Below are positions 27,134 to 35,565 of a stretch of 64,000 nucleotides of DNA, one piece after another. The stretch lies in assembly GCA_965651265.1 (NCBI GenBank), contig CBFGRV010000009.1:1-64000 (forward strand), read 5' to 3'. The stretch's first letter is position 1. The number at the start of each line of letters is the position of its first letter. Under the pieces are notes generated by a model. That model did no database searches. It was not told the origin of the DNA and was given only the letters and a program-made list of their open reading frames with translations. The position numbers were made by a program, and so were the translations under genes. The stretch is from CBFGRV01 sp965651265 (GTDB taxonomy: Bacteria > Bacteroidota > Rhodothermia > Rhodothermales > VXPQ01).

Positions 27134-27215
27134 ACTCGTGCCACGTCAATTCAGCTCAGGCCTGATGAAACGGGCTGATGTTGGCGCGCTTCACCCGGCC
27201 GGACACAAACAATGG

Positions 27216-27980
27216 CTAGTTGGAATCAGAAACTATTCGATGCTGATACAGGCGCTCGTAATACGGGAGACATTGCTCGTAGACATCCCGCAACCCTGCA
27301 GGAAGCGCCTCAGAGTGCGAAATGTAGGGTCTGAAGCCCGAAGATGCCTCCACACTGGCGTACCAATACTTGGCCCAGATTCCATCGGACGAACGAGGAC
27401 CAGGCGCCCAAGACAGCATCTTCGGGGAGAAAGGCACGTCGAGGCGTTCGCAGAGTCGTCGAAGCATGATCTCCGGAGCGCGGAGCACGTCGGCCGCATC
27501 GACCACGGCGGGCTCTTGATGCTGCTGCAGGTACTCGAAAAGCTCCCATTGCTGTGGAAGCCCGGTATCCTGAAGGCTCGGTTGTGCCGTCACGCGCGCG
27601 AGCGACACCAGCATCTCCTTCGGATCGCGGATGAGGAAGGCGTTCCTGAGGCTGAAGAGCCACGGCCCTACCATACCCGGAAGCAGATGGTGCGCCATGT
27701 GCTTCTGATAAAAGATGCGCCGATCGCCGGGTATCGGTCCGGTCAGCTGATCGGCTATGCGGCGCCAGTCCGTCTCGTACGAACGAATAATCTCCTCGCG
27801 ACCGGGGTGCTCTCGCCCGGTCACGAGGAGATAATGAGCGTAGAACGGCTCGTCCCAGACGCTCGTGTCGCCGCGCGCTTCCCACGAGCGCATCAGCGCC
27901 GTCGAAATGTTTCGCGGCCCGGACCACATTGCCACGCGAATCGGGCCGGAATCTGTCGTCAAGGTCGTCCGCGGGTTCAC
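27216..27980 (-). CDS. Sulfotransferase-like P-loop protein
   Basis: 254 residues from a GTG start. RVAMWSGPRNISTALMRSWE (about 15-34) resembles the 5'-phosphosulfate-binding loop of PAPS-dependent sulfotransferases, and AFLIRDPKEMLVSLARV (about 114-130) the 3'-phosphate-binding region. It may move a sulfuryl group from PAPS to a small molecule, or bind a nucleotide without sulfotransfer. The adjacent, co-directional aminotransferase-like gene suggests that both act on one metabolite. A link to pectin use is not supported beyond location. Confidence 0.65.
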   Translation of the reverse strand: MNPRTTLTTDSGPIRVAMWSGPRNISTALMRSWEARGDTSVWDEPFYAHYLLVTGREHPGREEIIRSYETDWRRIADQLTGPIPGDRRIFYQKHMAHHLLPGMVGPWLFSLRNAFLIRDPKEMLVSLARVTAQPSLQDTGLPQQWELFEYLQQHQEPAVVDAADVLRAPEIMLRRLCERLDVPFSPKMLSWAPGPRSSDGIWAKYWYASVEASSGFRPYISHSEALPAGLRDVYEQCLPYYERLYQHRIVSDSN

Positions 27981-28035
27981 AGGGGATGCATCGAAACATT
28001 TGCACTCCCAAAATAACCCGAACGCCCCGAAAATC

Positions 28036-28118
28036 GCTCCTGGAACATAGGTCCATGAGCACCATCCAGGAGCAGCGGCGCCGCGAGCTCAAACGACGAG
28101 TCGCGACGCCCTGAGCTC
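28036..28118 (-). terminator. Two stem-loops after susD
   Basis: Reading from the susD stop on the minus strand: TGAGCTC/GAGCTCA (28118-28112 with 28091-28085), then GCTCCTGGA/TCCAGGAGC (28073-28065 with 28044-28036, nine perfect pairs), followed shortly by TTTT. They probably end or protect the susCD transcript before the sulfotransferase-like gene, which starts 55 bp further on. The U-run is short, so termination efficiency is uncertain. Confidence 0.45.
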
Positions 28119-28122
28119 AGGC

Positions 28123-29601
28123 CTAGAACAGCGGGGCCACGAACTCAGAAGTTCGATTCGCGGAGATGATCTGATTCAGATTGTGCTGCAGCACCACCTG
28201 CTTCGCATCGAAATCGATCGAGGCCCATGCATCGAACTCACTGCCGGGGGGCAGGAAATCCGGAATCCGACCCTGCGTCGCCGGGCTTCCATCCTCGATG
28301 TTCGGATTGTTGAGGACTTCAACCTCGGGAATCGGCCACTTGATGCCCAGATCCGTCATGCGGCGCCCTTCGGCAATGAAGATCTCCTGCCTCAGGCGAT
28401 ACAGCAGTTCGACGGCTTCGTCCATGGACGTTACGGCATCGATTTGATCCTCCGTGACGGCCGTACCGGAAATGACCGGGATCGAAGCCGACTCGGTGCG
28501 CGGGATTACGAGGCCCTCGTGGAAATCACCGCCCGGATTGAAAGCCACCATCCATCCGCTGCCGGTCGGACGTGACCCCGGAGCGAGCTGCGTTCGATTC
28601 TCCTGTGCATCCACAAGGGCTCGTGTCGTGCGACCGTTGACGACATCGAGCAGGGCCTTCATCGACTCCTGCGCGGTGCCCACGTCGCCGTTCGCCAGAT
28701 GCACCTCGGCTTCGATGAGGTATGCCTCTTCCGCCTTGATGTAGGCGATATCCGCGGCCTCATCATCCCCGGGGCTCGGCTTCGCATCCGTAAAGTACTT
28801 GGGATCCAGGAAGTCGAGCCGCACGAGGGGCTGCAAATCATCAAATGTGCCGCGCGTGTACAGCGCCGACTGTACCTCGTTCAGCGGGCCGTTCACATTG
28901 TCGAACGGCGCAAAACGCACGTAGGTCGGATCCATCGAGATGGCCGTCTGTGCGTGCTGAAGGGCATTCGCCGCGTCGCCCAGATTGCGATAGGCGCGTG
29001 CCAGCGCGATGTGGTAGCCGACCTCGTTATCCGGATCGGTCGTCAGGTCGATCGCAGTCGTGAGGGAGCTCACGGCCTCCTGGAACTGCACTTCGGAGGG
29101 GACTGCCTCACCGGCCGAATCGGCCGGCGCGAGATGCCACAACTCGCCCAGAAGAATGTGCGCGAAACCCTTGTAGAAATGCAGCTCCGCGAGCTGGTCA
29201 TCCGTGGTCTGTTCGTCGGCCTGTGCCACGACGGTCAGACCGAACTCGGCCGTCTCACGCAGATCCGAGATCCCCAAAAAGGCATCCTCTATGTCTGCGT
29301 CGGTATAGTCGAGCACCAGGTTGTCCATGAACTGATTGAAGAATGTCTGGGTGTTGATGTAGTTGTCGGAGGCAATCTCCGCCGTTACTACGTACCCCCT
29401 CTGATTCCCCTCGCCGGCGAGAGCGATGGCAACCTGCCGCTCCATGCCGATGAGCCACGACTGCATGGCATTCTCGAACTGCAGGAAATCTTCCTCCAGC
29501 ACGTCCGGATTCTTGGTGTTCGTGGGGTCGAGCAAATCGCACCCCGCGATGCCGAGTCCGAGAAAGGCGACGGCGAGGCTCAGGATGATTAGGCGTTTCA
29601 T
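28123..29601 (-). CDS. SusD/RagB-family outer-membrane lipoprotein
   Basis: 492 residues; signal peptide with lipobox GIAGC (C21) followed by DLLDPTNTKNPD, typical of SusD-like lipoproteins. The TPR-like helical region (HFYKGFAHILLGELW; ALARAYRNLGDAANALQHAQ) and the C-terminal ELLYRLRQEIFIAEGRRMTDL segment fit the family. SusD proteins bind the ligand on the cell surface and close over the SusC barrel. It lies 52 bp downstream of the SusC gene. The ligand is not evident; proximity to the pectin region makes a pectic glycan possible, but the pair is on the opposite strand with two unrelated genes between. Confidence 0.85.
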   Translation of the reverse strand: MKRLIILSLAVAFLGLGIAGCDLLDPTNTKNPDVLEEDFLQFENAMQSWLIGMERQVAIALAGEGNQRGYVVTAEIASDNYINTQTFFNQFMDNLVLDYTDADIEDAFLGISDLRETAEFGLTVVAQADEQTTDDQLAELHFYKGFAHILLGELWHLAPADSAGEAVPSEVQFQEAVSSLTTAIDLTTDPDNEVGYHIALARAYRNLGDAANALQHAQTAISMDPTYVRFAPFDNVNGPLNEVQSALYTRGTFDDLQPLVRLDFLDPKYFTDAKPSPGDDEAADIAYIKAEEAYLIEAEVHLANGDVGTAQESMKALLDVVNGRTTRALVDAQENRTQLAPGSRPTGSGWMVAFNPGGDFHEGLVIPRTESASIPVISGTAVTEDQIDAVTSMDEAVELLYRLRQEIFIAEGRRMTDLGIKWPIPEVEVLNNPNIEDGSPATQGRIPDFLPPGSEFDAWASIDFDAKQVVLQHNLNQIISANRTSEFVAPLF

Positions 29602-29653
29602 GATCTATCCGATAAAGTCAATTGGCTACTTCGGAACGTGACCCGTTCAGGCC

Positions 29654-32521
29654 TTAAAAGCCGACGCGAAGGTTGAAGAGGAATTGGCGTGGCGGCGACT
29701 CCGTACCGAAGCCGAAGGCACCGACATTCACGCCACCCTGGGCCGACGCATTGGCTCCGGTGATCTCCGGGTCGAAGGTCGACGAAGCCCAGTTGAACGG
29801 ATTGACCACGCGAACCCCGACTTCGAGCGTCCGGAGGTTGTTCACGGGGAAGAAGCGCTCGGGGACCGTGTAGCTCAGCGAGATCAGGCGCACTTTCAAG
29901 TAGTCGGTATCCTCGACAAACACGCCGGCAAGGTCGAAGAAGCTGGCCTGATCCAGTGCCGGGATCTCGCCTTCATCGTTCCTCGGGAACCGATTCGGAT
30001 CCTGCAGGCCGCTGAAGAACCGCAGCACGTCGTCCGTGGCCACGCCCTGACCACCCCACTGGTAATCGGCCACGGTCGTGAATCGCAACCGATTCCGGAA
30101 GGTCAGGTTCAGGCTGAGGTTGCCATACGCATCCGGAAGCGGGCTTCCGAGGAAGGCATTCCGCTCGATGTCGACCACGTTGCCTTGATCGTCGAACGTC
30201 GGCTGCGCGCCACGCAGCATGCCCACCGGGAAGCCTTCCACGACCCATTGACCCAGGAACGTGAAGCCCCCGATGGCGAACGGGGCCGCCCCACCCATGT
30301 TGACTACCTCATTGTCGAGCGTGTTCAAGGAGGCGCCGATGCGCAGATCCAGATTCCGTGTGCTGACCGGGAAGAATTGCGAGTTGATCTCCCAGCCCTT
30401 GTTCACGATTTCACCCACGTTGGCGAGCTGCTCGAAGCGGCCCGCGCTCGGCGGAAAGCGCACGTCGAACAGCGCGTCGAACGTCCGCGCGTTGTAATAG
30501 GTGATCTCGAAAGTCGCCAGATCATTGAAAAGCGACAGATCACCACCAACCTCCCAGGTGCGGACTCTCTCCGGCTTCAGGTCCACGTTGCCAAATTGTC
30601 CGAAGGTGACGGCCGTCTGGCCGAGCAGCGGCGCCGTCTGCACCTCCCGGAAGTTGGCGAAGGGAGTGGGGAAGTTGCCCGCGAAGCCAAGGTTGGTGCG
30701 GAGTTTCAGGCTCGACAGGATGCTCCCGCCGAGTCCCAGATTCTGACGCAGAAACGGCTCGTCGGAGATGCTGTAGGACGCACCGATCTTCGGATAGACC
30801 ACCGCGCCGATCTCCTCACCGAAGGCGGAGTTGCCATCGATGCGTACGCCGCCCTCGATGAACAAACGATTCCAGAATCCGATGTTCTCCACGAGGTAAA
30901 CGCCGTAGTTTGCCACGATCCGCTGGAAATCTTCGGCATCCTGCGTGGCGGCGTTGTTGATGGATGTCGTGCCCTCAGCGATGTTCTCGGCAGATACGAA
31001 GGTCTGCATATCCTCATCCCTGAAAACCTGTCCGCCAAAGGTGGTCACGAAGGAGAGATTTCCGACCTCCGCCTGGTGCTGTCCGGTCGCCTCCAGGGTC
31101 AATCCCAGGAAGCGGCGGTTCGTGCGCTCGATAAACGGGAGGGAGGCACTTCCGATTTGCCGGAGGAAGCCCGCCGACGTCACATTCTGCTCCTCCGCAA
31201 CGCGATAGTCGAGGCCGGCCGTAAACCGGCCCGTGAGCGAGGGATGCGGGTTGATTTCGATGTTGTGCGACGACTGGAATCGCTTGACGTCGCCCTGGAT
31301 GTCGGTCAGCCGAACGGCATCGCGCACGAACTGACGGGTCTCCGCCATCTCCTCCTCGTCGAGCTCATCCAGCGGGCCGAAAGCACCGCTCTCCAGATTG
31401 CCGAACTGTGCCCAGCTCGTGTTTGCATTGTAATCGCGCGTGAACCGATTGCTGGAGAAGGCCATCGACCCCGTGTACCGCGTGATCGGCGTAAGCGCGC
31501 CAGAGACGCCTGTGCGGAAGCCATATCGGATCTCCTCGTTCCCCAGGCGGAATCCGTTGTCCTCGTACATCATCCCGGAGAAGCTGTACGTGAAATCCTC
31601 GATGCCGCCGCTTCCACTGAGGCGATGCTGTTGCACGAGGCCGGGCTCGTAGAGGATGTCGGCGGTCTCCTTGTAGAACAGGAAGTCCTTCGTGCCCTGC
31701 ATCCAGCCGAGGCTCGTTTCGTAGGTGAGATTCGTTCGACCCGGCAGGCCGCGTTTCGTGAAGATCTGCAGGACGCCGTTGGCCGCATCCGAGCCGTAGA
31801 GCGTCGTCGCTGCACCGCCCTTCGTGAACTCGATCCGCTCTATGTTCTCGAGAGGGATGTCCGGAATCGCGCTTGACTGCGCGCCGCCGGTGTCCAAGCC
31901 CAGGGCTGCAGCCGTATTCAAATTGTCGACGCGGACTCCGTCGATGTAGATGACCGGCGTCGTTGCGCTGAGGGCCGAGAGCACGCCACGGGATCGAATC
32001 ATCGAAGCTGTTCCGGGCTGACCGGACGTGAACCGTACCTGTGACCCGGGAAGCTGCGCCTGCAATAGTTCATCGATTCGCGTGGCCGGCGTCTGCTCGA
32101 TCTGTCGCGGCGTGATGACTTCAATGGTTGTCGAAAGTCGCCGCGTTTCGACGGCGGCACCCTGACCGGTTACGACGACTTCATCAAGGCCCAGGCGGTC
32201 TTCGACCAGCTCGATATTCTCAACGACCGTCTCGCCGGCCTCGACGCTAACTTCGGTCTGATATCGCCGGAAACCGACGAACGAGACGGTCAGCGTGTAG
32301 ACGCCCGGATCAATGTTCTCAATCTGATAGAATCCGTCGATGTCGGTCGCCGTCCCCTGACCCGTCTCTTCCAGGAAGACGTTGGCGCCAGGCACGGTCA
32401 ACCCCGTCGTGGCCTCAGTGACGGTTCCCTGAATAGTCCCCTGCGCGCCGGCCTCGGAGGTGAGAGCAATGGAAGAAACGAGAGCCAGTGGCAGTAGCAG
32501 TCCCACAAATCGTCGGCACAT
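29654..32521 (-). CDS. SusC/RagA-family TonB-linked outer-membrane transporter
   Basis: 955 residues from the ATG at 32521, chosen over a GTG 20 codons upstream because it begins a clean signal peptide (MCRRFVGLLL... ending AGAQ). A carboxypeptidase-regulatory-like domain (about 28-107) leads to LDEVVVTGQG, the plug (IDELLQAQLPGSQVRFTSGQ and FTKGGAATTLYGSDAANG) and a barrel ending FLFNLRVGF. With SusD it forms an active importer for oligosaccharides or peptides across the outer membrane. It is distinct from the SusD-less receptor at 112: it has the SusC-type DAANGVLQIFTKRG motif and a partner lipoprotein. Confidence 0.9.
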   Translation of the reverse strand: MCRRFVGLLLPLALVSSIALTSEAGAQGTIQGTVTEATTGLTVPGANVFLEETGQGTATDIDGFYQIENIDPGVYTLTVSFVGFRRYQTEVSVEAGETVVENIELVEDRLGLDEVVVTGQGAAVETRRLSTTIEVITPRQIEQTPATRIDELLQAQLPGSQVRFTSGQPGTASMIRSRGVLSALSATTPVIYIDGVRVDNLNTAAALGLDTGGAQSSAIPDIPLENIERIEFTKGGAATTLYGSDAANGVLQIFTKRGLPGRTNLTYETSLGWMQGTKDFLFYKETADILYEPGLVQQHRLSGSGGIEDFTYSFSGMMYEDNGFRLGNEEIRYGFRTGVSGALTPITRYTGSMAFSSNRFTRDYNANTSWAQFGNLESGAFGPLDELDEEEMAETRQFVRDAVRLTDIQGDVKRFQSSHNIEINPHPSLTGRFTAGLDYRVAEEQNVTSAGFLRQIGSASLPFIERTNRRFLGLTLEATGQHQAEVGNLSFVTTFGGQVFRDEDMQTFVSAENIAEGTTSINNAATQDAEDFQRIVANYGVYLVENIGFWNRLFIEGGVRIDGNSAFGEEIGAVVYPKIGASYSISDEPFLRQNLGLGGSILSSLKLRTNLGFAGNFPTPFANFREVQTAPLLGQTAVTFGQFGNVDLKPERVRTWEVGGDLSLFNDLATFEITYYNARTFDALFDVRFPPSAGRFEQLANVGEIVNKGWEINSQFFPVSTRNLDLRIGASLNTLDNEVVNMGGAAPFAIGGFTFLGQWVVEGFPVGMLRGAQPTFDDQGNVVDIERNAFLGSPLPDAYGNLSLNLTFRNRLRFTTVADYQWGGQGVATDDVLRFFSGLQDPNRFPRNDEGEIPALDQASFFDLAGVFVEDTDYLKVRLISLSYTVPERFFPVNNLRTLEVGVRVVNPFNWASSTFDPEITGANASAQGGVNVGAFGFGTESPPRQFLFNLRVGF

Positions 32522-32813
32522 GTCCTTCACAAACTGGTGAATCACGATGAGGAGTTCGATTTGACAATCTGGGGCTGACACTACATCATTGAGGCATCGT
32601 TTCCTCTATGATGTGTGATCAAATCATCATCCAGGAGCTACATTTGGACTTTGCACCATTGGGCCTCATCATTCTTCCATTCGGCTTCGCTTTTCTACCA
32701 TTCAGTTGAATTCGAAAATTCTGGTAACGTCGTCGGATTTACCAAACCTTCACTTTCTAGTTCATCCTCCATCCAGTTTTGCGTGTCTGCACAGAGCGCT
32801 CATCAACGCACAA

Positions 32814-32851
32814 CAAAAAAGCCCCGGCGCCAATCGAGGCACCGGGGCTTA
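32814..32851 (-). terminator. Rho-independent terminator of tmRNA
   Basis: On the minus strand AGCCCCGGTGCC, a 6-nt loop and GGCGCCGGGGCT form a strong GC-rich stem followed by six T. It begins a few bases after the tmRNA 3' end. Confidence 0.92.
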
Positions 32852-32857
32852 CAAGAG

Positions 32858-33223
32858 TGGAGATGGCGGGAGTCGAACCCGCGTCCGAATGGACGCACCA
32901 ACGAGCGTCTACGTGCGTAGTCGATCTTTGAAAGCTCACCTACTCCATTGGCCGATCGACTAGGGCCTGGAGCAGGCAAAGGCTGATCGAGTTTCGCCGC
33001 GACTTATTCAGCCGGCATGGTCGCGACTAGCTTACCTGAGTCGATGCCTTGTGCACGCCGGTAAGCGAGCATCACACAAGACAGATGGGGCGCTTACGCC
33101 GCCATCGCGTACGAGTAATCGTTCGCAGTTACTGTTTCCCAGCACGGATTTACGAGCTATGCTGAGAAGCTCGACACGCAGCTCGTGACACGTTAAGCCA
33201 CTCGTCGAATCCAGAACATCCCC
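32858..33223 (-). ncRNA. ssrA: Transfer-messenger RNA (tmRNA)
   Basis: The 5' end GGGGATGTTCTGGATTCGACG and the 3' end GGGTTCGACTCCCGCC...CATCTCCA form a tRNA-like domain: acceptor GGGGATG pairs with CATCTCC, including the G3-U70 wobble read by alanyl-tRNA synthetase. The resume codon and tag (33126-33094) encode ANDYSYAMAA followed by TAA. It frees stalled ribosomes and marks the unfinished protein for proteolysis. The base after the discriminator A starts CTC, so the CCA end is not encoded and must be added. Length is about 366 nt, usual for one-piece tmRNA. Confidence 0.97.
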
Positions 33224-33345
33224 ATACTTGGCAAAGAACAACGGCTTCTGCAGCCGAACATATTGAATGCGTCTGAGCAGCGTGGTGTTCCGTCAAACCC
33301 GGGTCATCTAGAGCGTGTGGAACCGTAAGGCTGACCACCCTGGCC

Positions 33346-33852
33346 CTATCGCAGTCTACCCTCATCTCGATCGAAAACCGTGCCGGCCACGATGAACCCC
33401 TGCCTCTCGAAAGCATCCCGAAGGTCCGGAAGCAGGCGTGACCGAAGCGCGCGCGTCAGGAACGGTATCTTTCCCTTACCGCCGAAGATGTATCGTCGGT
33501 AGGGGTGAATGAAGACCCGCACGTGGTTGCTTCCGAGCGGTGTTATTTCCAGGTTCGCCGTCACCCGATAAATGCCCCAGTGACTGAGTACGCGCTCCTC
33601 CGTGGCAATCGCGTTGGGGATACGGGTATCCACCGTATCCCACCCGGCTTCCTGCAATGCGGCCACGATCCGATCGTCCAGCGAGCTTGAGTCGGGCTCG
33701 ACGGCGTAGTCGCGGTACAACGGCGAAAGGGATGGCGCGCAGCCCGACACCACCAGCACCATCGCGAAAAAGACTCCGATCAGGAAGCCGGAGGCCGTGA
33801 CCCTCCCGGAACGATTGGGTGTGGAGACGACGACGCTAGCTCGTGTAGCCAT
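33346..33852 (-). CDS. Small lipoprotein of unknown function
   Basis: 168 residues with a hydrophobic stretch (about 20-37) ending in the lipobox VVSGC. The mature part has an alpha/beta appearance: SLDDRIVAALQEAGWD, then NLEITPLGSNHVRVFIHPYRR and LLPDLRDAFERQGFIVAG. No family is recognised. It stands alone between tmRNA and the candidate small RNA with more than 100 bp on each side, so it probably has its own promoter. Confidence 0.65.
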   Translation of the reverse strand: MATRASVVVSTPNRSGRVTASGFLIGVFFAMVLVVSGCAPSLSPLYRDYAVEPDSSSLDDRIVAALQEAGWDTVDTRIPNAIATEERVLSHWGIYRVTANLEITPLGSNHVRVFIHPYRRYIFGGKGKIPFLTRALRSRLLPDLRDAFERQGFIVAGTVFDRDEGRLR

Positions 33853-33966
33853 TTTGATTTCGGTCTAGACTCAGACTTTGTATCCGCCCTGCCGAATTTC
33901 GTTCACCTATCGGAGGGCAAAAACGACCCCCGAACTCCACGAACGACCTTCACGAACCGAGTGAAC

Positions 33967-34008
33967 AAAAAAGCCAGGTAACGCGCTCACCCAAACACGC
34001 TACCTGGC
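33967..34008 (-). terminator. Rho-independent terminator of the candidate small RNA
   Basis: GCCAGGTAGCG and CGCGTTACCTGGC (minus strand) pair over 11 positions with a two-base bulge, followed by TTTTTT. Its direction fixes the minus strand as the transcribed one. Confidence 0.85.
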
Positions 34009-34165
34009 TATGCGGAGAATTCTCCGCGGGTTGTACAGCCAAAGAGATGTGAGCTGTACAAGTAGCTTCGGTCAAGGAGGCGTCCCGAAGCTACCCGGCA
34101 GAATGACAATACCCGTGCCAACAAATATTCGGCCGACTTTCGCCCGATCGTTTCCTCTTCCTTTT
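33967..34165 (-). ncRNA. Candidate structured small RNA, unassigned
   Basis: On the minus strand three perfect stem-loops and an intrinsic terminator follow each other: GTAGCTTCGG/CCGAAGCTAC (34094-34062, 13-nt loop), TTGTACAGC/GCTGTACAA (34061-34031, 13-nt loop), GCGGAGAATTCTCCGC (34027-34012), and a GCCAGGTA...TACCTGGC stem with a T6 run (34008-33967). The first loop contains CCTCCTT, the anti-Shine-Dalgarno sequence. A promoter-like TGGACG-N18-TACACT lies at 34201-34172. No known RNA family (6S, SRP, RNase P) fits. The exact 5' end is a guess from the promoter; processing from the hydrolase mRNA is also possible. Confidence 0.6.
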
Positions 34166-34169
34166 GGGC

Positions 34170-34201
34170 TAAGTGTAGGATTTACAAGACACTTACGTCC
34201 A
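34170..34201 (-). promoter_or_regulatory. Promoter-like region with inverted repeat before the candidate small RNA
   Basis: TGGACG (34201-34196) and TACACT (34177-34172) are spaced by 18 nt on the minus strand, each four of six to the sigma70 consensus. TAAGTGT (34170-34176) and ACACTTA (34189-34195) form a perfect 7-bp inverted repeat across the -10 element, which could be an operator or, if transcription starts further upstream, another stem-loop. Confidence 0.35.
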
Positions 34202-34302
34202 GTCTCGTCGCCATCCCAGATCGCACTGGAACTAGCGCGGCCCCCGTCCACCACGGGTCAGCAAGGACAAATAGATCGACGACGCCCGCCTCTATGCGCG
34301 TC

Positions 34303-35103
34303 TCAAAGAGGGACCGTCTCGGTACCCACGCGCTCGCGCAGAAAGGCGAGCATGAGTTGATTGAACTGCTTCGGGTGCTCGATCATCGGGGCATGTCCAC
34401 ACTGCTGGATGTAATGCAGCTCGACATCCGGAATCCGCTCTCGGAATTCTTCGGCTACGGCCGGGGGCGTGATACGATCGTTTCGGCCCCAGATGAGCAG
34501 CGTCGGCGCGGTGATCTCGGAGAGCCGGGCCGCGACCGTCTCCTGCTTCGTGGACCGTGCCATCTTGATGAGACGCGAAACCCTCGCGCGGTCACTAACG
34601 ATTTCAAACATCTCGTCTACGAGCTCGTCGGTCACGTGTCTTTCCTCGTAGAAGGTAAAGGCGGCGCGCTCCCGGATGAACTCGCGGTCCCGTCTCCGGG
34701 GCGTTCCCGAGCCCATTTCCACCTCATATAACCCCGACGAACCGGAGAGAACGAGGGCGGAGACCCGCTCGCGGAACTCCAGCGTGTAGAGCAGCGCCAC
34801 CTGGCCGCCCAGCGAGTTGCCGACGAGCGTGGCCGTCGTGACGCCGAGTTCATTCAGGAAATCGTCCACAAATCGAACAAGCCCCTGAACACTCGTCTCC
34901 TTCAGCGGCAACGCATAAACGGGCAAGACCGGTACGAGGACGCGGTATTGATGTGCGGCAAGATCCCCGATCGTCGCATTCCAATTGCTGAGGTCTCCCA
35001 ACATGCCGTGCAGCAGCACAATGGGCGGTAGATCGCTCGCGCGGCCCTCGTCGATATAACGAAAGCCCGCACGCTCTACAACGTCGAATCTCATTGCACC
35101 CAT
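34303..35103 (-). CDS. Alpha/beta-fold hydrolase
   Basis: 266 residues from the ATG at 35103 (another ATG three codons later, 35094, is equally good; GAGAGGAG lies upstream). The fold is clear: oxyanion region VLLHGMLGDLSNW, nucleophile elbow GNSLGG, acid in WGRNDRITPP, and histidine in QCGHAPMIEHP. These are the Ser-Asp-His triad of esterases and related C-C hydrolases. The substrate cannot be told. The gene is upstream of the candidate small RNA and divergent from the small ribosomal protein gene. Confidence 0.85.
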   Translation of the reverse strand: MGAMRFDVVERAGFRYIDEGRASDLPPIVLLHGMLGDLSNWNATIGDLAAHQYRVLVPVLPVYALPLKETSVQGLVRFVDDFLNELGVTTATLVGNSLGGQVALLYTLEFRERVSALVLSGSSGLYEVEMGSGTPRRRDREFIRERAAFTFYEERHVTDELVDEMFEIVSDRARVSRLIKMARSTKQETVAARLSEITAPTLLIWGRNDRITPPAVAEEFRERIPDVELHYIQQCGHAPMIEHPKQFNQLMLAFLRERVGTETVPL

Positions 35104-35263
35104 ACGGCTGTTACGCACTCCTCTCAGATGGGATCGGAAAAAAACGTTGCAAAGATACGCGCCGCGGCCGCCCAAAACCAAGCTCGAAACACCGGACGAC
35201 CGGCCGCGTTCTAGGCGACCCCTACGTCCAATCCATCACACTCTGAAATCCGAGGTTTAGCCT

Positions 35264-35359
35264 ATGCCATGCGGACGCAAGCGGAAGCGCCATAAGATCG
35301 CCACGCACAAGCGGAAGAAGCGCCTGCGTAAGAACCGTCACAAGAAGAAGGGCAAGTAG
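35264..35359 (+). CDS. AURKAIP1/COX24-domain small ribosomal protein (bS22/mS38-like)
   Basis: 31 residues, too short for most gene finders: MPCGRKRKRHKIATHKRKKR and then LRKNRHKKKGK. The very basic sequence matches the AURKAIP1/COX24-domain proteins found throughout Bacteroidota and related to mycobacterial bS22 and mitochondrial mS38, which sit near the decoding centre of the small subunit. It is probably a genuine ribosomal subunit component. It stands alone between a divergent hydrolase gene and ytxH. Confidence 0.85.
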   Translation: MPCGRKRKRHKIATHKRKKRLRKNRHKKKGK

Positions 35360-35565
35360 TCTGCCCCTCCTGCAGATTAATTCTGCTCAAAAGCTGCGGT
35401 CGGTGCTTCCGGCGGTGGCTTTTTAATTTTTACACATTTTTTCTCGATCACGGAGGGATGCGGACGAGCTACTGGCGCACGTATGTTTATCTTCACGACG
35501 ATCGGCGCCGCGTCTGCCGCCAGATCGAAGAGTTCGATAGTCAATACTGAAGTGCGACGAAGCAC

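Noticed and set aside
27051..28016. 321-codon open frame opposite the sulfotransferase-like gene
   Set aside because: Antisense shadow; the opposite frame has a recognisable P-loop family.
29684..31876. 730-codon open frame on the plus strand opposite susC
   Set aside because: It is the antisense shadow of a clear SusC gene in GC-rich DNA; its translation is rich in Arg, Glu and His with no domain.
32706..32963. Short open frames overlapping the tmRNA 3' end on the plus strand
   Set aside because: They come from antisense translation of the tmRNA tRNA-like domain and terminator, a common source of false genes.
33967..34165. Reading the structured RNA as 6S, SRP or RNase P RNA
   Set aside because: It has consecutive independent hairpins, no long closing stem with a central bubble, no SRP GGAA loop pattern and no RNase P conserved core.
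35377..35565. 62-codon open frame on the minus strand between the small ribosomal gene and ytxH
   Set aside because: No homology signal, no ribosome site, proline/lysine-rich end; the gap is more simply an intergenic promoter region.
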